From Clostridia bacterium (GTDB lineage: Bacteria; Bacillota; Clostridia; Oscillospirales; CAG-272), in NCBI GenBank assembly GCA_017451735.1, contig JAFTNU010000054.1, positions 1-58,945 on the forward strand: 58,945 nt of DNA, in the 5' to 3' direction. Below, piece after piece: positions 1 through 7,864 of this stretch (position 1 is its first letter; each line of letters begins with the position of its first letter). Made by a program: the position numbers and the translations under genes. Under the pieces are notes generated by a model. The model saw only the letters and a list, made by a program, of their open reading frames with translations, did not search any database and had not been told where the DNA came from.

Positions 1-1
1 A

Positions 2-2857
2 CCTACCATTTACGCATACATACTTGACGGTGTAACTTCGCATAAGAATTATATAAAAGTCGGTTATACAGACAGAGATGTAGAAACACGTGTCAAAGAG
101 CAATTACATACAAGTGGTATCCCGTACAAAATCCTTTTGAAAGAATCCGCTATTCGACCTGACGGTTCGTGCTTTACCGATCACGAGGTGCACGCCATTC
201 TCCGCAGAAAAGGGTTTAAGCAATTCAACGAGGGTGCAGATCGGAATGAATGGTTTAATTGCTCTGTGCGTGACGTTCAATCAGCCATTTTAGAGCTTCG
301 TGAGGACATAATCTCGGAAGAAAACCGCACGATGAGTTTCAAAATGCGTCCCGAACAGACGGTTGCCGTACAAAAGACCATTGAATATTTCGAGCTTGCT
401 AAAAAGGAAGAACCGAACAAGTCTCCCAAATTCCTTTGGAACGCAAAAATGCGTTTCGGTAAGACCTTCGCTTCCTATCAGCTTGCGAGAAGAATGGAGC
501 TTTCCCGTGTGCTTGTATTGACGTTCAAGCCCGCTGTTGAATCAGCTTGGAGTGAGGATTTAATGACACACGTTGATTTTGAGGGGTGGCAGTTCATTTC
601 AAATAAGGACGCACACAATAATAAAGTCAATATTGACGTGCAGTTTGATATGGCGGATAAGAAACATCCTATCGTTGTTTTCGGTTCATTCCAAGACCTT
701 TTAGGCACAAACGAAAACGGCGGAATTAAGGCTAAAAACGAGTTTATACACGCTACAAATTGGGATTTGGTTATCTTTGACGAATATCACTTCGGAGCTT
801 GGCGTGAAAATGCGAAAAAGCTCTTTGAAAATCCCGATGAAGAAGAAAACGCCGACTTCGATATGGAGCATTACAAGCAGACCGAAGCCGACAACGCCTA
901 TAACGAATCCTTCCTGCCCATTTCCACGTCTTATTATCTGTTCCTTTCGGGTACGCCGTTCCGAGCTATCAACAGTGGTGAGTTTATTGAAGATCAGATA
1001 TACAATTGGACGTATTCCGATGAACAACGAGCAAAGGAATCTTGGATAGGTTCGGGCAATCCCTATCTCTCCTTGCCTCGAATGGTAATGTTGACTTACC
1101 GTATTCCCGAAAGTATCCGTCAGATAGCCGTACAAGACGAATATGACGAGTTTGACCTCAACGTGTTCTTCTCGGCAAAGGGAAAAGGCGAGGACGCTCG
1201 CTTTGTTTACGAAAACGAAGTGCAAAAATGGCTTGACTTGATTCGTGGCTCATATCTTCCGTCAAGTGTTGATGATCTCAAGCTCGGACAGGACAAGCGT
1301 CCTCCAATGCCATTCTCGGATACAAGACTTTTAAACGTGCTATCGCATACGCTTTGGTTTTTACCGAACGTTGCTTCTTGTCAAGCAATGGCAAACCTCT
1401 TGAAACAAAAGCAGAATGCCTTTTATCACGACTATAAAATCAACGTATGTGCGGGAACGGGTGCGGGTATTGGTTTGGACGCGCTTCGCCCTGTGCAAGT
1501 ATCTATGGGTAATCCGCTTGAAACGAAAACGATTACGCTTTCTTGCGGAAAACTGACTACGGGTGTAACGGTCAAGCCGTGGACGGGGATCTTTATGCTT
1601 CGCAATCTGAAATCGCCCGAAACCTATTTCCAAGCGGCTTTCCGTGTGCAATCTCCGTGGGAAGTTGTGGACGATAACGGGAACAAGCGAATTATGAAGC
1701 AAGAGTGTTACGTGTTTGACTTTGCTCTTGATCGTGCTTTACGGCAAATTTCGGACTATTCCTGCCGTTTGAACGTAGATGAAAGCAATCCCGAAAAGAA
1801 GGTTGCCGAGTTTATCAATTTCTTGCCTGTGCTTGCTTATGACGGTAGCACGATGAAACAGATAAACGCACAAGACATTCTTGATATTGCTATGGCAGGT
1901 ACGAGTGCAACGCTCCTTGCAAAGCGTTGGGAGTCTGCTTTGCTTGTCAATGTTGATAACGATACGCTTTCACGTTTGCTAAACAACAAAGAAGCTCTTG
2001 ACGCTCTTATGCGTATTGAGGGATTCCGTTCACTGGGTCATGATATTGCAACGATTATAAATAAATCCGAATCCGTCAAAAAAGCAAAAAAAGAAGGCGA
2101 AGAAAAACTTACGCCCAAAGAGAAAAAAGAGATTTCGGAAGAAGAAAAAGAATACAAATCTATGCGTAAGCAAATCCAAGAAAAACTTATTAAATTTGCT
2201 ACGAGAGTACCTGTATTTATGTATCTGACCGACTACCGTGAACGTTCGCTCAAAGACGTTATTACACAGTTAGAGCCGGGGCTTTTCAAAAAGGTTACGG
2301 GACTTGACGTGAATGACTTTAATTTGCTTTGTTCTATCGGCGTATTTAACGCAAGTCTGATGAATGACGCTATTTTCAAGTTCAAGAGATACGAGGATTC
2401 TTCGCTCTCCTATACGGGTATTGAAAAGCACGTTTCGGACGAGATCGGCGGTTGGGATACCGTTATTCGCCGTGAGGAATACGAAAAACTGTTCTATAAT
2501 CAGCAAGCGACTATGGAAGCCCCCAAAGTTGAATTTGCGGAAGAATACATAGAAGAAGCCGAAACGCCGATTATAGAAAGAAAAGTTGTACCGAAATCAC
2601 CCACTCTTGTCACGGCAGCTTACGGTGTCAAATCTCCCGTTACAACTACCGTACAGAAGGCAGCAGAATCACCTAAAATCGAAATTGATCTGTCGGGTGC
2701 GGTTGTAGGAGCAACGGTAGTACATAAGAAATTCGGTGAAGGAACAATCTCCAACATTGATAAGGCACAGAAATATATCAAAATCGCCTTTTCGGTTGGA
2801 GAGAAAATGTTTGTTTTCCCAACCTGCTTTGAGCAAGGATTTTTGACAATAAAGTAA
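2..2857 (+). CDS. GIY-YIG nuclease-SF2 helicase restriction-like protein (5' end outside window)
   Basis: The reading frame is open from base 2, so the gene starts upstream. A TTG at 137 is possible but would cut off a conserved domain. The first ~100 residues resemble a GIY-YIG/T5orf172 nuclease domain, with IYAYIL, then YIKVGYT, and later EWFNC. A DEAD/DEAH-type translocase follows, with a Walker A-like RFGKT, the DEYH box in VIFDEYHFGAW and SGTPFRA as motif III. The last ~55 residues (VGATVVHKKFGEGTI) resemble the Tudor-like tail of PcrA/UvrD helicases. Proteins of this architecture occur in restriction-like systems, often beside a methyltransferase, which would have to lie upstream of base 1. 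Codon use is AT-rich, like the following operon and unlike the rest of the window. Domain calls are by eye; the biological target is unknown. Confidence 0.8.
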   Translation, partial: PTIYAYILDGVTSHKNYIKVGYTDRDVETRVKEQLHTSGIPYKILLKESAIRPDGSCFTDHEVHAILRRKGFKQFNEGADRNEWFNCSVRDVQSAILELREDIISEENRTMSFKMRPEQTVAVQKTIEYFELAKKEEPNKSPKFLWNAKMRFGKTFASYQLARRMELSRVLVLTFKPAVESAWSEDLMTHVDFEGWQFISNKDAHNNKVNIDVQFDMADKKHPIVVFGSFQDLLGTNENGGIKAKNEFIHATNWDLVIFDEYHFGAWRENAKKLFENPDEEENADFDMEHYKQTEADNAYNESFLPISTSYYLFLSGTPFRAINSGEFIEDQIYNWTYSDEQRAKESWIGSGNPYLSLPRMVMLTYRIPESIRQIAVQDEYDEFDLNVFFSAKGKGEDARFVYENEVQKWLDLIRGSYLPSSVDDLKLGQDKRPPMPFSDTRLLNVLSHTLWFLPNVASCQAMANLLKQKQNAFYHDYKINVCAGTGAGIGLDALRPVQVSMGNPLETKTITLSCGKLTTGVTVKPWTGIFMLRNLKSPETYFQAAFRVQSPWEVVDDNGNKRIMKQECYVFDFALDRALRQISDYSCRLNVDESNPEKKVAEFINFLPVLAYDGSTMKQINAQDILDIAMAGTSATLLAKRWESALLVNVDNDTLSRLLNNKEALDALMRIEGFRSLGHDIATIINKSESVKKAKKEGEEKLTPKEKKEISEEEKEYKSMRKQIQEKLIKFATRVPVFMYLTDYRERSLKDVITQLEPGLFKKVTGLDVNDFNLLCSIGVFNASLMNDAIFKFKRYEDSSLSYTGIEKHVSDEIGGWDTVIRREEYEKLFYNQQATMEAPKVEFAEEYIEEAETPIIERKVVPKSPTLVTAAYGVKSPVTTTVQKAAESPKIEIDLSGAVVGATVVHKKFGEGTISNIDKAQKYIKIAFSVGEKMFVFPTCFEQGFLTIK

Positions 2858-2862
2858 AATTT

Positions 2863-2905
2863 AAAAAGGTATAGGAGTTGTTAATGATATTTCCTATACC
2901 TTTTT
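2863..2905 (+). terminator. Rho-independent terminator after the helicase gene
   Basis: A perfect 14-bp inverted repeat (2863-2876 with 2892-2905) with an A-run on one side and a T-run on the other. It can stop transcription in both directions and isolates the helicase gene from the downstream operon. Confidence 0.85.
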
Positions 2906-2937
2906 CAATCTTTTAACTCCAAATTATATAATATATC

Positions 2938-2966
2938 TTGATTATTCTCCCATTTTTTGATATAAT
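2938..2966 (+). promoter_or_regulatory. Promoter of the ABC-3C operon
   Basis: TTGATT at 2938-2943 and TATAAT at 2961-2966, separated by exactly 17 bp. An AAAGGAG ribosome site follows at 2992-2998, seven bases before the ATG at 3006. Confidence 0.8.
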
Positions 2967-3005
2967 TATATTAATTATACTATCATTAAACAAAGGAGAA
3001 ATACT

Positions 3006-3191
3006 ATGCCCGAGGAAATTCGCTGGTTAATTGATGTCGTAATTGCTATTGTAGGTATTGTTATAGGGTATTTTGGCAAGACAATTCAAATAAAGATTTC
3101 CAACAAGAAAACGAATGATCATTCGGTTAATGTTAAAGGCAACAATAATACTGTTGCTGGGAGAGATATAAACAATGGACAAAAAGATTAA
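3006..3191 (+). CDS. Small single-pass membrane protein with a VAGRDI motif (ABC-3C effector candidate)
   Basis: A 61-residue protein. Residues ~6-24 form one hydrophobic membrane segment (LIDVVIAIVGIVIGYFG). A basic stretch follows, then a C-terminal NNNTVAGRDINNG motif. The start is set by a strong ribosome site. Its 3' end overlaps the next gene by 17 bases, so the two are probably translationally coupled. The same motif, RNQVAGRDIYN, opens the next protein, which suggests that the two proteins assemble through it. In ABC-3C systems the effector part is variable; a small membrane protein could act on the membrane. That role is inference; no family name is recognised for this protein. Confidence 0.7.
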   Translation: MPEEIRWLIDVVIAIVGIVIGYFGKTIQIKISNKKTNDHSVNVKGNNNTVAGRDINNGQKD

Positions 3192-3693
3192 TGTAAGAGG
3201 TGAAAGAAACCAAGTTGCGGGGCGTGACATTTATAATGTTTCAGGATTCGATAATATGGGAAACAAGTTCATTTTTAGCCCTACTATTATGGCTGAAATT
3301 ATTGATGCCGTATATAATGACGTAGAAAACCCTTCCAAGTTAGAAGACTTTGAACGTCCAAATATAGAAGAAAAAAACACTCTAAATGGAATTACACAAG
3401 ATTTCTTTGATAATGTTATAAAAGAATGTTATGACGAATTTTATAAAATAGACAATTTTTTAAAAAATCCCTCTAATGTTCAATATCAAAAAAAGTATGC
3501 AGCTATTGTTAAGGAAATTGGCGGTGCGGTATATGCAAAAATTTTAAGTGGAGAAAATTTGCAAGATATATTGCCTACATTGCTTAATTATGCTAAATTA
3601 AAGAGTAGCAATTTTGATTCTGAAAAAGGATATTGGTTGCAGGTGTTTTCATATTATATGTATGTGAACTGTGATATAGGTAAGAAAAAATGA
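3175..3693 (+). CDS. ABC-3C system CTD-like protein with N-terminal VAGRDI motif
   Basis: A 172-residue protein. Residues ~4-19 (VRGERNQVAGRDIYN) repeat the C-terminal motif of the preceding membrane protein. The remaining ~140 residues are mainly helical and acidic/aromatic, with no catalytic motif visible. In position and size they match the C-terminal-domain (CTD) protein of ABC-three-component systems, in which the CTD links an effector to the ABC ATPase. It overlaps both neighbours (17 bases upstream, ATGA downstream). Effector and CTD are usually fused; here they appear to be split between two genes sharing an assembly motif. The CTD assignment rests on operon context more than on sequence. 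Confidence 0.6.
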   Translation: MDKKINVRGERNQVAGRDIYNVSGFDNMGNKFIFSPTIMAEIIDAVYNDVENPSKLEDFERPNIEEKNTLNGITQDFFDNVIKECYDEFYKIDNFLKNPSNVQYQKKYAAIVKEIGGAVYAKILSGENLQDILPTLLNYAKLKSSNFDSEKGYWLQVFSYYMYVNCDIGKKK

Positions 3694-3935
3694 TTAAACC
3701 TAATAAATTAACTGACCCTAAAAACTGTATTGTATTTAATAGCTATAAAATACTATATTTTTTGAGAGAAGAAAAGATTGCTACATATCAAGAAGTATTA
3801 AAAAATCAATTAGACATTGTTGGAGAAGATTCAAGTGGATTATTTTTGCTTTCGCTAAATTTTCTTTTCGCTTTGGGCAAGATCAATTATATAGAAGAAA
3901 CGGATTCTTTGGAGATTATCTATGAAACTGAGTAA
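3690..3935 (+). CDS. ABC-3C system middle component, winged-helix-like
   Basis: An 81-residue protein that begins inside the stop of the previous gene (ATGA) and overlaps the ATPase gene by 14 bases. The sequence (MIKPNKLTDPKNCIVFNSYKI start, LLSLNFLFALGKINY near the end) fits the short 'middle component' of ABC-3C systems, which is thought to be a winged-helix adaptor between the ATPase and the CTD/effector. No enzymatic motif is seen. Size, order and sequence feel all agree, but a profile search would be needed to name the MC subtype. Confidence 0.7.
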   Translation: MIKPNKLTDPKNCIVFNSYKILYFLREEKIATYQEVLKNQLDIVGEDSSGLFLLSLNFLFALGKINYIEETDSLEIIYETE

Positions 3936-5700
3936 ATTATATTCTAACAAAAACAATTTCAAAGAAATATCGTTTAATGAAGGTATCAATATTATTTTGG
4001 GAAAAATAAAAAATCCCGATAACGTTAATGTAAATTGTCATAATCTTGGAAAATCGACTTTGGTTAAGATTATTGACTTTATGTTGTTAAAAAAATTGCC
4101 TTCAAATAGTTTTTTGAAAGATCGTAAATTTCGAGATTATATATTCTTTTTGGAAATTCAAATCAATGATGGACGATATGTTACTATCAGAAGAGCTGTT
4201 AATAGTACAAAAGTCTCTTTAAAAGTTCATTCACTTGGCAAGCAGAATTTTATAGATGAGACTGATTGGGACTTTTTGGATTATACAATAGATGGAAAGC
4301 ATAGTGCAATTAAAGAGTTGCAGAATTTGTTACAATTTGATATTCTTAATGACGTTAAGTACAGAAACACACTTACATATTTTTTAAGAGCACAAGAAGA
4401 TTATAGAAATCCTTTTCAATTAAGTAAATATTTTAAAAATAAAGATAGTGATTGGAAGCCTTTTTTGTTTGAGTTGTTGGGATATGATGGACAGCTATTA
4501 GAACAAATATATACTTTACACGAAGATATACAAAATATTGAATCCGAAATTACTCAATTACAAAAGCATTATGACGCAAGCCCTGAAGAAATTGATAAAA
4601 TTAAAGGTTTAAAAGAGGTTATTCAAAAACAAATCGACGAACTTGCAGAAGCTGCAGAAAATTTTGATTTCTATTTGGAAGAAGCTAATATTTCTAAAGA
4701 AATAATTGACGATATCGAAACACAGATTGCACAACTAAATGTTCAGCGTTACCAAGTTGAGAGCAAGATTAGAGATATAAATGAAGCCATTGAGTCTAAT
4801 GCTCTTTATGATTATGAAGAAGTTTATTCTTTATACGAGGAAATGGGTATTCACTTTTCTAAAGAATTAAAGTGTTCATTTGACGATTTATTAGCTTTTA
4901 ATGAAAAAATATCTCGTGAAAGGCTTGATAAATTAAATGAATCTCTCCAACAAAAACAAATCTCTTTAAATAATATAAACGAACAATTATCAGCTCTCAA
5001 TATTAGACGTATAGATTTATTAAAGAAACTTCGTGAACTAGAATCCTTTGAAAAATACAAAGATGTTCAACAAAAAATTGTTGAGTTGAACATCAAAAAA
5101 AGCAAAATTGAAGAACAGCTTTCTGCTATTCGTTCTATACGGGATTTGCAAATTGAGAAGCAGAAAAAAAATTCATCTTTAGATGAATTGAAATCGGAGA
5201 TTGAAAAACTAATAGATATAGCTACGGATAAAGCGAGAGAAATAAAAAGTTATTTTTCTGCTTATGTCAAAGACATAATTGGTTGTTCGGGTATGCTGAA
5301 TATTAAAACGTTGTCAACAGGTAATATTGAATTTCAATATAATACTTACGATGATAAAGGAAATTCGACCTATGAGAAAGACGGGCATACCTATCTAAAA
5401 GAAATCTGTGCTTGTGTCGATTTGGCAATATTGAGCAGCTATTCTGCTAATTCTTTCTACAAATTTGTTCTTCACGATGGATGCGTTGACGGAGACGATT
5501 TTAGAATAGCAACTGCATACCTGAGTTTAACACGGAAACTTGCCGCAGAAAAAGGTCTACAAATTATTTTAACTATCATAGAAAATGATGTAACCAATAA
5601 AACCACAGGCAATGTATTTGGAATTACAGAAGATGAAATTGTTCTCGAATTAAACGATAATGCAGATGGTTCGGGGAAATTATTTGGATTTACTTACTAA
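3922..5700 (+). CDS. DUF2326-type ABC ATPase of an ABC-3C system
   Basis: A 592-residue soluble ABC ATPase of the SMC/RecN-like kind. The N-terminal lobe has the typical opening (MKLSKLYSN, FNEGINIILG) and a variant Walker A, HNLGKSTL, at residues 40-47. Residues ~180-430 are a long coiled coil rich in E, K, Q and L. The C-terminal lobe carries the Walker B-like FVLHDG followed by VDGDD. There are no membrane segments, so it is not a transporter. Proteins of this family (DUF2326) are the core ATPase of ABC-three-component conflict systems, proposed to sense nucleic-acid states and release an effector. It is the last gene of the operon and is followed directly by a strong terminator. Confidence 0.85.
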   Translation: MKLSKLYSNKNNFKEISFNEGINIILGKIKNPDNVNVNCHNLGKSTLVKIIDFMLLKKLPSNSFLKDRKFRDYIFFLEIQINDGRYVTIRRAVNSTKVSLKVHSLGKQNFIDETDWDFLDYTIDGKHSAIKELQNLLQFDILNDVKYRNTLTYFLRAQEDYRNPFQLSKYFKNKDSDWKPFLFELLGYDGQLLEQIYTLHEDIQNIESEITQLQKHYDASPEEIDKIKGLKEVIQKQIDELAEAAENFDFYLEEANISKEIIDDIETQIAQLNVQRYQVESKIRDINEAIESNALYDYEEVYSLYEEMGIHFSKELKCSFDDLLAFNEKISRERLDKLNESLQQKQISLNNINEQLSALNIRRIDLLKKLRELESFEKYKDVQQKIVELNIKKSKIEEQLSAIRSIRDLQIEKQKKNSSLDELKSEIEKLIDIATDKAREIKSYFSAYVKDIIGCSGMLNIKTLSTGNIEFQYNTYDDKGNSTYEKDGHTYLKEICACVDLAILSSYSANSFYKFVLHDGCVDGDDFRIATAYLSLTRKLAAEKGLQIILTIIENDVTNKTTGNVFGITEDEIVLELNDNADGSGKLFGFTY

Positions 5701-5715
5701 TATCAATCTAAAAAC

Positions 5716-5747
5716 AAAAAATGAACCCAATATTGGGTTCATTTTTT
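5716..5747 (+). terminator. Terminator of the ABC-3C operon
   Basis: A perfect 32-base palindrome (A-run, ATGAACCCAAT, its complement, T-run) starting 16 bases after the ATPase stop codon. It is symmetric and can act on both strands. Confidence 0.85.
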
Positions 5748-5770
5748 GTTATATATCAAAGTAAAAAGTA

Positions 5771-5811
5771 AATCCGAACCACTCACTTGTAACAAGTATA
5801 TGGTTCGGATT
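5771..5811. terminator. Hairpin between the ABC-3C operon and tRNA-Leu
   Basis: An 11-bp inverted repeat (5771-5781 with 5801-5811) that encloses a second small stem (5785-5789 with 5793-5797). It lies immediately 3' of the minus-strand tRNA-Leu gene and may stop tRNA transcription, but there is no clean T-run. It could equally be a boundary structure of the defence island. Confidence 0.4.
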
Positions 5812-5820
5812 ATACTGATT

Positions 5821-5907
5821 TGGTGCGGGTAAGAGGACTTGAACCTCCACGAAGTTGCCCCCACTAGAACCTGAATCTAGCGCGTCTGCCAATTCCGCCA
5901 TACCCGC
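5821..5907 (-). tRNA. tRNA-Leu (anticodon CAG)
   Basis: An 87-base gene including an encoded CCA end (5821-5823). It has a long variable arm as expected for leucine tRNA. The anticodon stem CTAGA/TCTAG encloses TTCAGGT, giving anticodon CAG. The acceptor stem GCGGGTA pairs with TACCCGC. Confidence 0.95.
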
Positions 5908-5966
5908 AAGTAATCTCACTTAATTTTTACACGGTCAGAGATCATTACCGAGGCGAGCGTAAACGC

Positions 5967-5982
5967 ATTGCGCCATACCCGC
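5967..5982 (-). repeat. Partial copy of the tRNA-Leu 5' end
   Basis: Bases 5967-5982 match 5892-5907 (the 5' end of tRNA-Leu) at 15 of 16 positions, including twelve in a row. The rest of the 100-base gap between tRNA-Leu and tRNA-Pro does not fold as a tRNA. It may be the remnant of a third tRNA or of an integration event. Confidence 0.5.
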
Positions 5983-6010
5983 GGTCGTACGCAAACCCGA
6001 AGATTTACGC

Positions 6011-6086
6011 TGGTCTGAGTGACACGACTTGAACGTGCGGCCTCTACCACCCCAAGGTAGCGCGCTACCAACTGCGCCACACCCAG
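6011..6086 (-). tRNA. tRNA-Pro (anticodon GGG)
   Basis: A 76-base gene with encoded CCA. The acceptor stem CTGGGTG pairs with CACTCAG. The anticodon stem CTACC/GGTAG encloses TTGGGGT, giving anticodon GGG. The T-arm GTTCAAGTC is present. Confidence 0.95.
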
Positions 6087-6215
6087 ATTTCTGCGACTCA
6101 TATATTTTAGCACAAAGGTTTCGGGATGTCAATACCTTTTTGAAAAAAATTTCAAGAAATTTTGTCGAACCGTTTTTTACCCCCTTCCCTTCTCTATTCC
6201 GCAAAATAAAAAAGA

Positions 6216-6245
6216 TCCCAACAGGCAGCAACACTCCTGTTGGGA
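6216..6245 (-). terminator. Terminator of the DUF6514 gene
   Basis: A 10-bp stem (6216-6225 with 6236-6245, CCCAACAGG type) followed on the minus strand by TCTTTTTTATTTT, nine bases beyond the stop codon. Confidence 0.85.
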
Positions 6246-6253
6246 CACGGGGA

Positions 6254-6517
6254 TCAATTTGCTACGCCAGCAAGAAAATCTTGCACCACATCGCCAAGAT
6301 GCTCAGGAGAGAGATCGCAACGGTTGCAACGCTCCACCAGTTCCGTGACGGCACGCTCGTCACCGGAAAGATCTGCGACCGACTCAGTCACCACGGTCAC
6401 GCCGTCATACTCTTGGACTGCGGCGATACCGTAGCCGGTGCGGGTCAAAAGTTCATTTTGATAAGTCGTTTTAATTACTGCGTATTTCATGTTGTCTTTC
6501 TTCATGACAAAAGTCAT
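6254..6517 (-). CDS. DUF6514 family protein
   Basis: An 87-residue protein of unknown function. The middle (TGYGIAAVQEYDGVTVVTESVADLS) and end (CDLSPEHLGDVVQDFLA) fit the small DUF6514 family common in Clostridia. No signal peptide, membrane segment or catalytic motif is visible. The ATG at 6517 has a GGCGGAG-like ribosome site; ATGs at residues 5 and 10 are alternatives. A 9-bp inverted repeat in the leader pairs with this ribosome site, so translation may be controlled by RNA structure. A terminator follows directly, so the gene is a single-gene unit. Confidence 0.75.
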   Translation of the reverse strand: MTFVMKKDNMKYAVIKTTYQNELLTRTGYGIAAVQEYDGVTVVTESVADLSGDERAVTELVERCNRCDLSPEHLGDVVQDFLAGVAN

Positions 6518-6521
6518 GTGA

Positions 6522-6555
6522 AATCTCCGCCCCTTTGATACGGTCAGCGGAGATT
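6522..6555 (-). promoter_or_regulatory. Leader hairpin masking the DUF6514 ribosome site
   Basis: On the minus strand AATCTCCGC (6547-6555) can pair with GCGGAGATT (6522-6530), which contains the likely ribosome site. The start codon lies four bases further on. A TGTTATAAT extended -10 box (TATAAT at 6598-6603) lies upstream. The gap 6556-6654 holds nothing else I recognise. Confidence 0.45.
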
Positions 6556-6654
6556 CCTTCCCTTTCTTTTTTTATTTGGTTGGTAATGGAAACGCGATTA
6601 TAACAATCGGTTGATAGAGGGGGTCGGAATCAATCGACTGTTACAATGTTGTTT

Positions 6655-7086
6655 TTACCATGTGGCCTGTCTGGTCAATTCAATCTCGTCATCCGCACCG
6701 CCGGTGCCGCTGATGACAAAATTCACTACAACACGGTATGTACCTGTGTCCTCAAGTTGATAAGTGTGTTCTACCGAAAAATCATATTCGGAGGATTGGT
6801 CTACCCAAACCTTGTCCTCAGTACCAATATCCACGGTACTCCAAAACACTCCCATAAAGCGTTTTTGCAGTTTGGTAGTGATTGTACCACCTGTTGTGAC
6901 ACCATAGTATCCAGTGTAACCGACATCAATGATTGCCAATCCGTTTGAATCGATAACAAACGAAACGTCAGAAATCGCAGTGTTATTATTCAAAGGCATG
7001 ATGTCAGATTCAGCCGCGAACATCGGCATTTGCAGTACACCGATCAGGGTTACAACGCAAAGAATGATTGCAAGTGTTTTTTTCAC
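6655..7086 (-). CDS. Small secreted protein of unknown function
   Basis: A 143-residue protein. Residues 1-25 (MKKTLAIILCVVTLIGVLQMPMFAA) form a typical Sec signal peptide with likely cleavage after AAE or AFAA. The mature part is rich in T, G and V with alternating polar/hydrophobic stretches, suggesting a small beta-sandwich. No cysteines, catalytic motifs or anchoring signal are seen. The start is GTG with AGAAAGGAT upstream. Its own promoter-like sequence lies at 7125-7151 and it is divergent from the sigma-factor gene. I do not recognise a family. Confidence 0.65.
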   Translation of the reverse strand: MKKTLAIILCVVTLIGVLQMPMFAAESDIMPLNNNTAISDVSFVIDSNGLAIIDVGYTGYYGVTTGGTITTKLQKRFMGVFWSTVDIGTEDKVWVDQSSEYDFSVEHTYQLEDTGTYRVVVNFVISGTGGADDEIELTRQATW

Positions 7087-7124
7087 GTTTTAAATCCTTT
7101 CTAAATGATAATTTTTCCCCCTCT

Positions 7125-7151
7125 ATTATATAAAACGTGAAAAAGCGTCAA
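7125..7151 (-). promoter_or_regulatory. Promoter of the secreted-protein gene
   Basis: On the minus strand TTGACG (7146-7151) and TATAAT (7125-7130) are separated by 15 bp; TAATAG two bases on gives 17 bp. The region 7087-7231 is very AT-rich and holds no gene. Confidence 0.5.
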
Positions 7152-7231
7152 AATTGTTCAAAAAATTCAAAATTTTTCCAAAAAAATTTTTCAAATAGCA
7201 AAGTTGCCCTTTTTCGACATGACTCGACATA

Positions 7232-7260
7232 TTGATTTTTGGCCTTGGTTATGTTACAAT
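7232..7260 (+). promoter_or_regulatory. Promoter of the sigma/anti-sigma pair
   Basis: TTGATT (7232-7237) and TACAAT (7255-7260) with a 17-bp spacer. Two TCGACAT copies (7214-7220 and 7224-7230), ten bases apart, sit directly upstream of the -35 box and could bind a regulator. Confidence 0.6.
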
Positions 7261-7300
7261 ACCAATTCGGGCCGCCGCATTTTACATAAGGAGTTACACA

Positions 7301-7864
7301 ATGCTACAATTTTATCTATCATTGATCCAGGATCCCGAGGATCAGGACAAATTCAAGGTCATTTATGACATTCATCGCCCACGCATGACAAAAATTGCCT
7401 ATCATCTGGTACAGGTGCAGCATGATGTGGAGGAGGCATTGCAGGAAGCGTTTGTCTCCATCGCTCGGAATATCGATAAATTGGCAGATCCGAAATCTAC
7501 CAATGTCAGAATCTATATCGATAAAACAATCAAAAGCTCCTGCTACAATATTTTGCGCAAGCGACAGGAACTGACAGAGCTGGTGAACCTGGATGAATGC
7601 CAAGAGATCGATTCGAATGAGGATCTTGAAAAAGACGCGGCAACCAAAGATCTTTACCGTCGGGTATTGCGCTACATTCAAACCATGCCCGCACAGTATG
7701 TTGACGCATTAACACTCCATATCGCCAATGATATGAGTGTAAAGGAGATCGCCATCTCTCTGCATCGCTCCACCAACACGATTTATACTTGGTTGCGCAG
7801 AGGGCAAGCCATGATCATAGAACATTTCCCGGAGGTACAAGCATATGGAAAAATTAAGAAATGA
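7301..7864 (+). CDS. Sigma-70 family RNA polymerase sigma factor (ECF-like)
   Basis: A 187-residue protein with an ECF-like layout. Region 2 lies at residues ~20-90 (HRPRMTKIAYHLVQVQHDVEEALQEAFVSIARN). Region 4 lies at ~125-175 (QYVDALTLHIANDMSVKEIAISLHRSTNTIYTWLRRG), with a clear helix-turn-helix. The start at 7301 is chosen because AAGGAG precedes it; an upstream in-frame start at 7232 lies in the promoter. The downstream gene overlaps by 20 bases and encodes a one-pass membrane protein fitting an anti-sigma factor. The pair probably responds to a cell-envelope signal; the regulon is not visible here. Confidence 0.85.
   Translation: MLQFYLSLIQDPEDQDKFKVIYDIHRPRMTKIAYHLVQVQHDVEEALQEAFVSIARNIDKLADPKSTNVRIYIDKTIKSSCYNILRKRQELTELVNLDECQEIDSNEDLEKDAATKDLYRRVLRYIQTMPAQYVDALTLHIANDMSVKEIAISLHRSTNTIYTWLRRGQAMIIEHFPEVQAYGKIKK

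Noticed and set aside
137..2857. TTG at 137 as the start of the helicase gene.
   Set aside because: The frame stays open to base 2 and the extra residues contain the GIY-YIG core, so the true start is outside the window.
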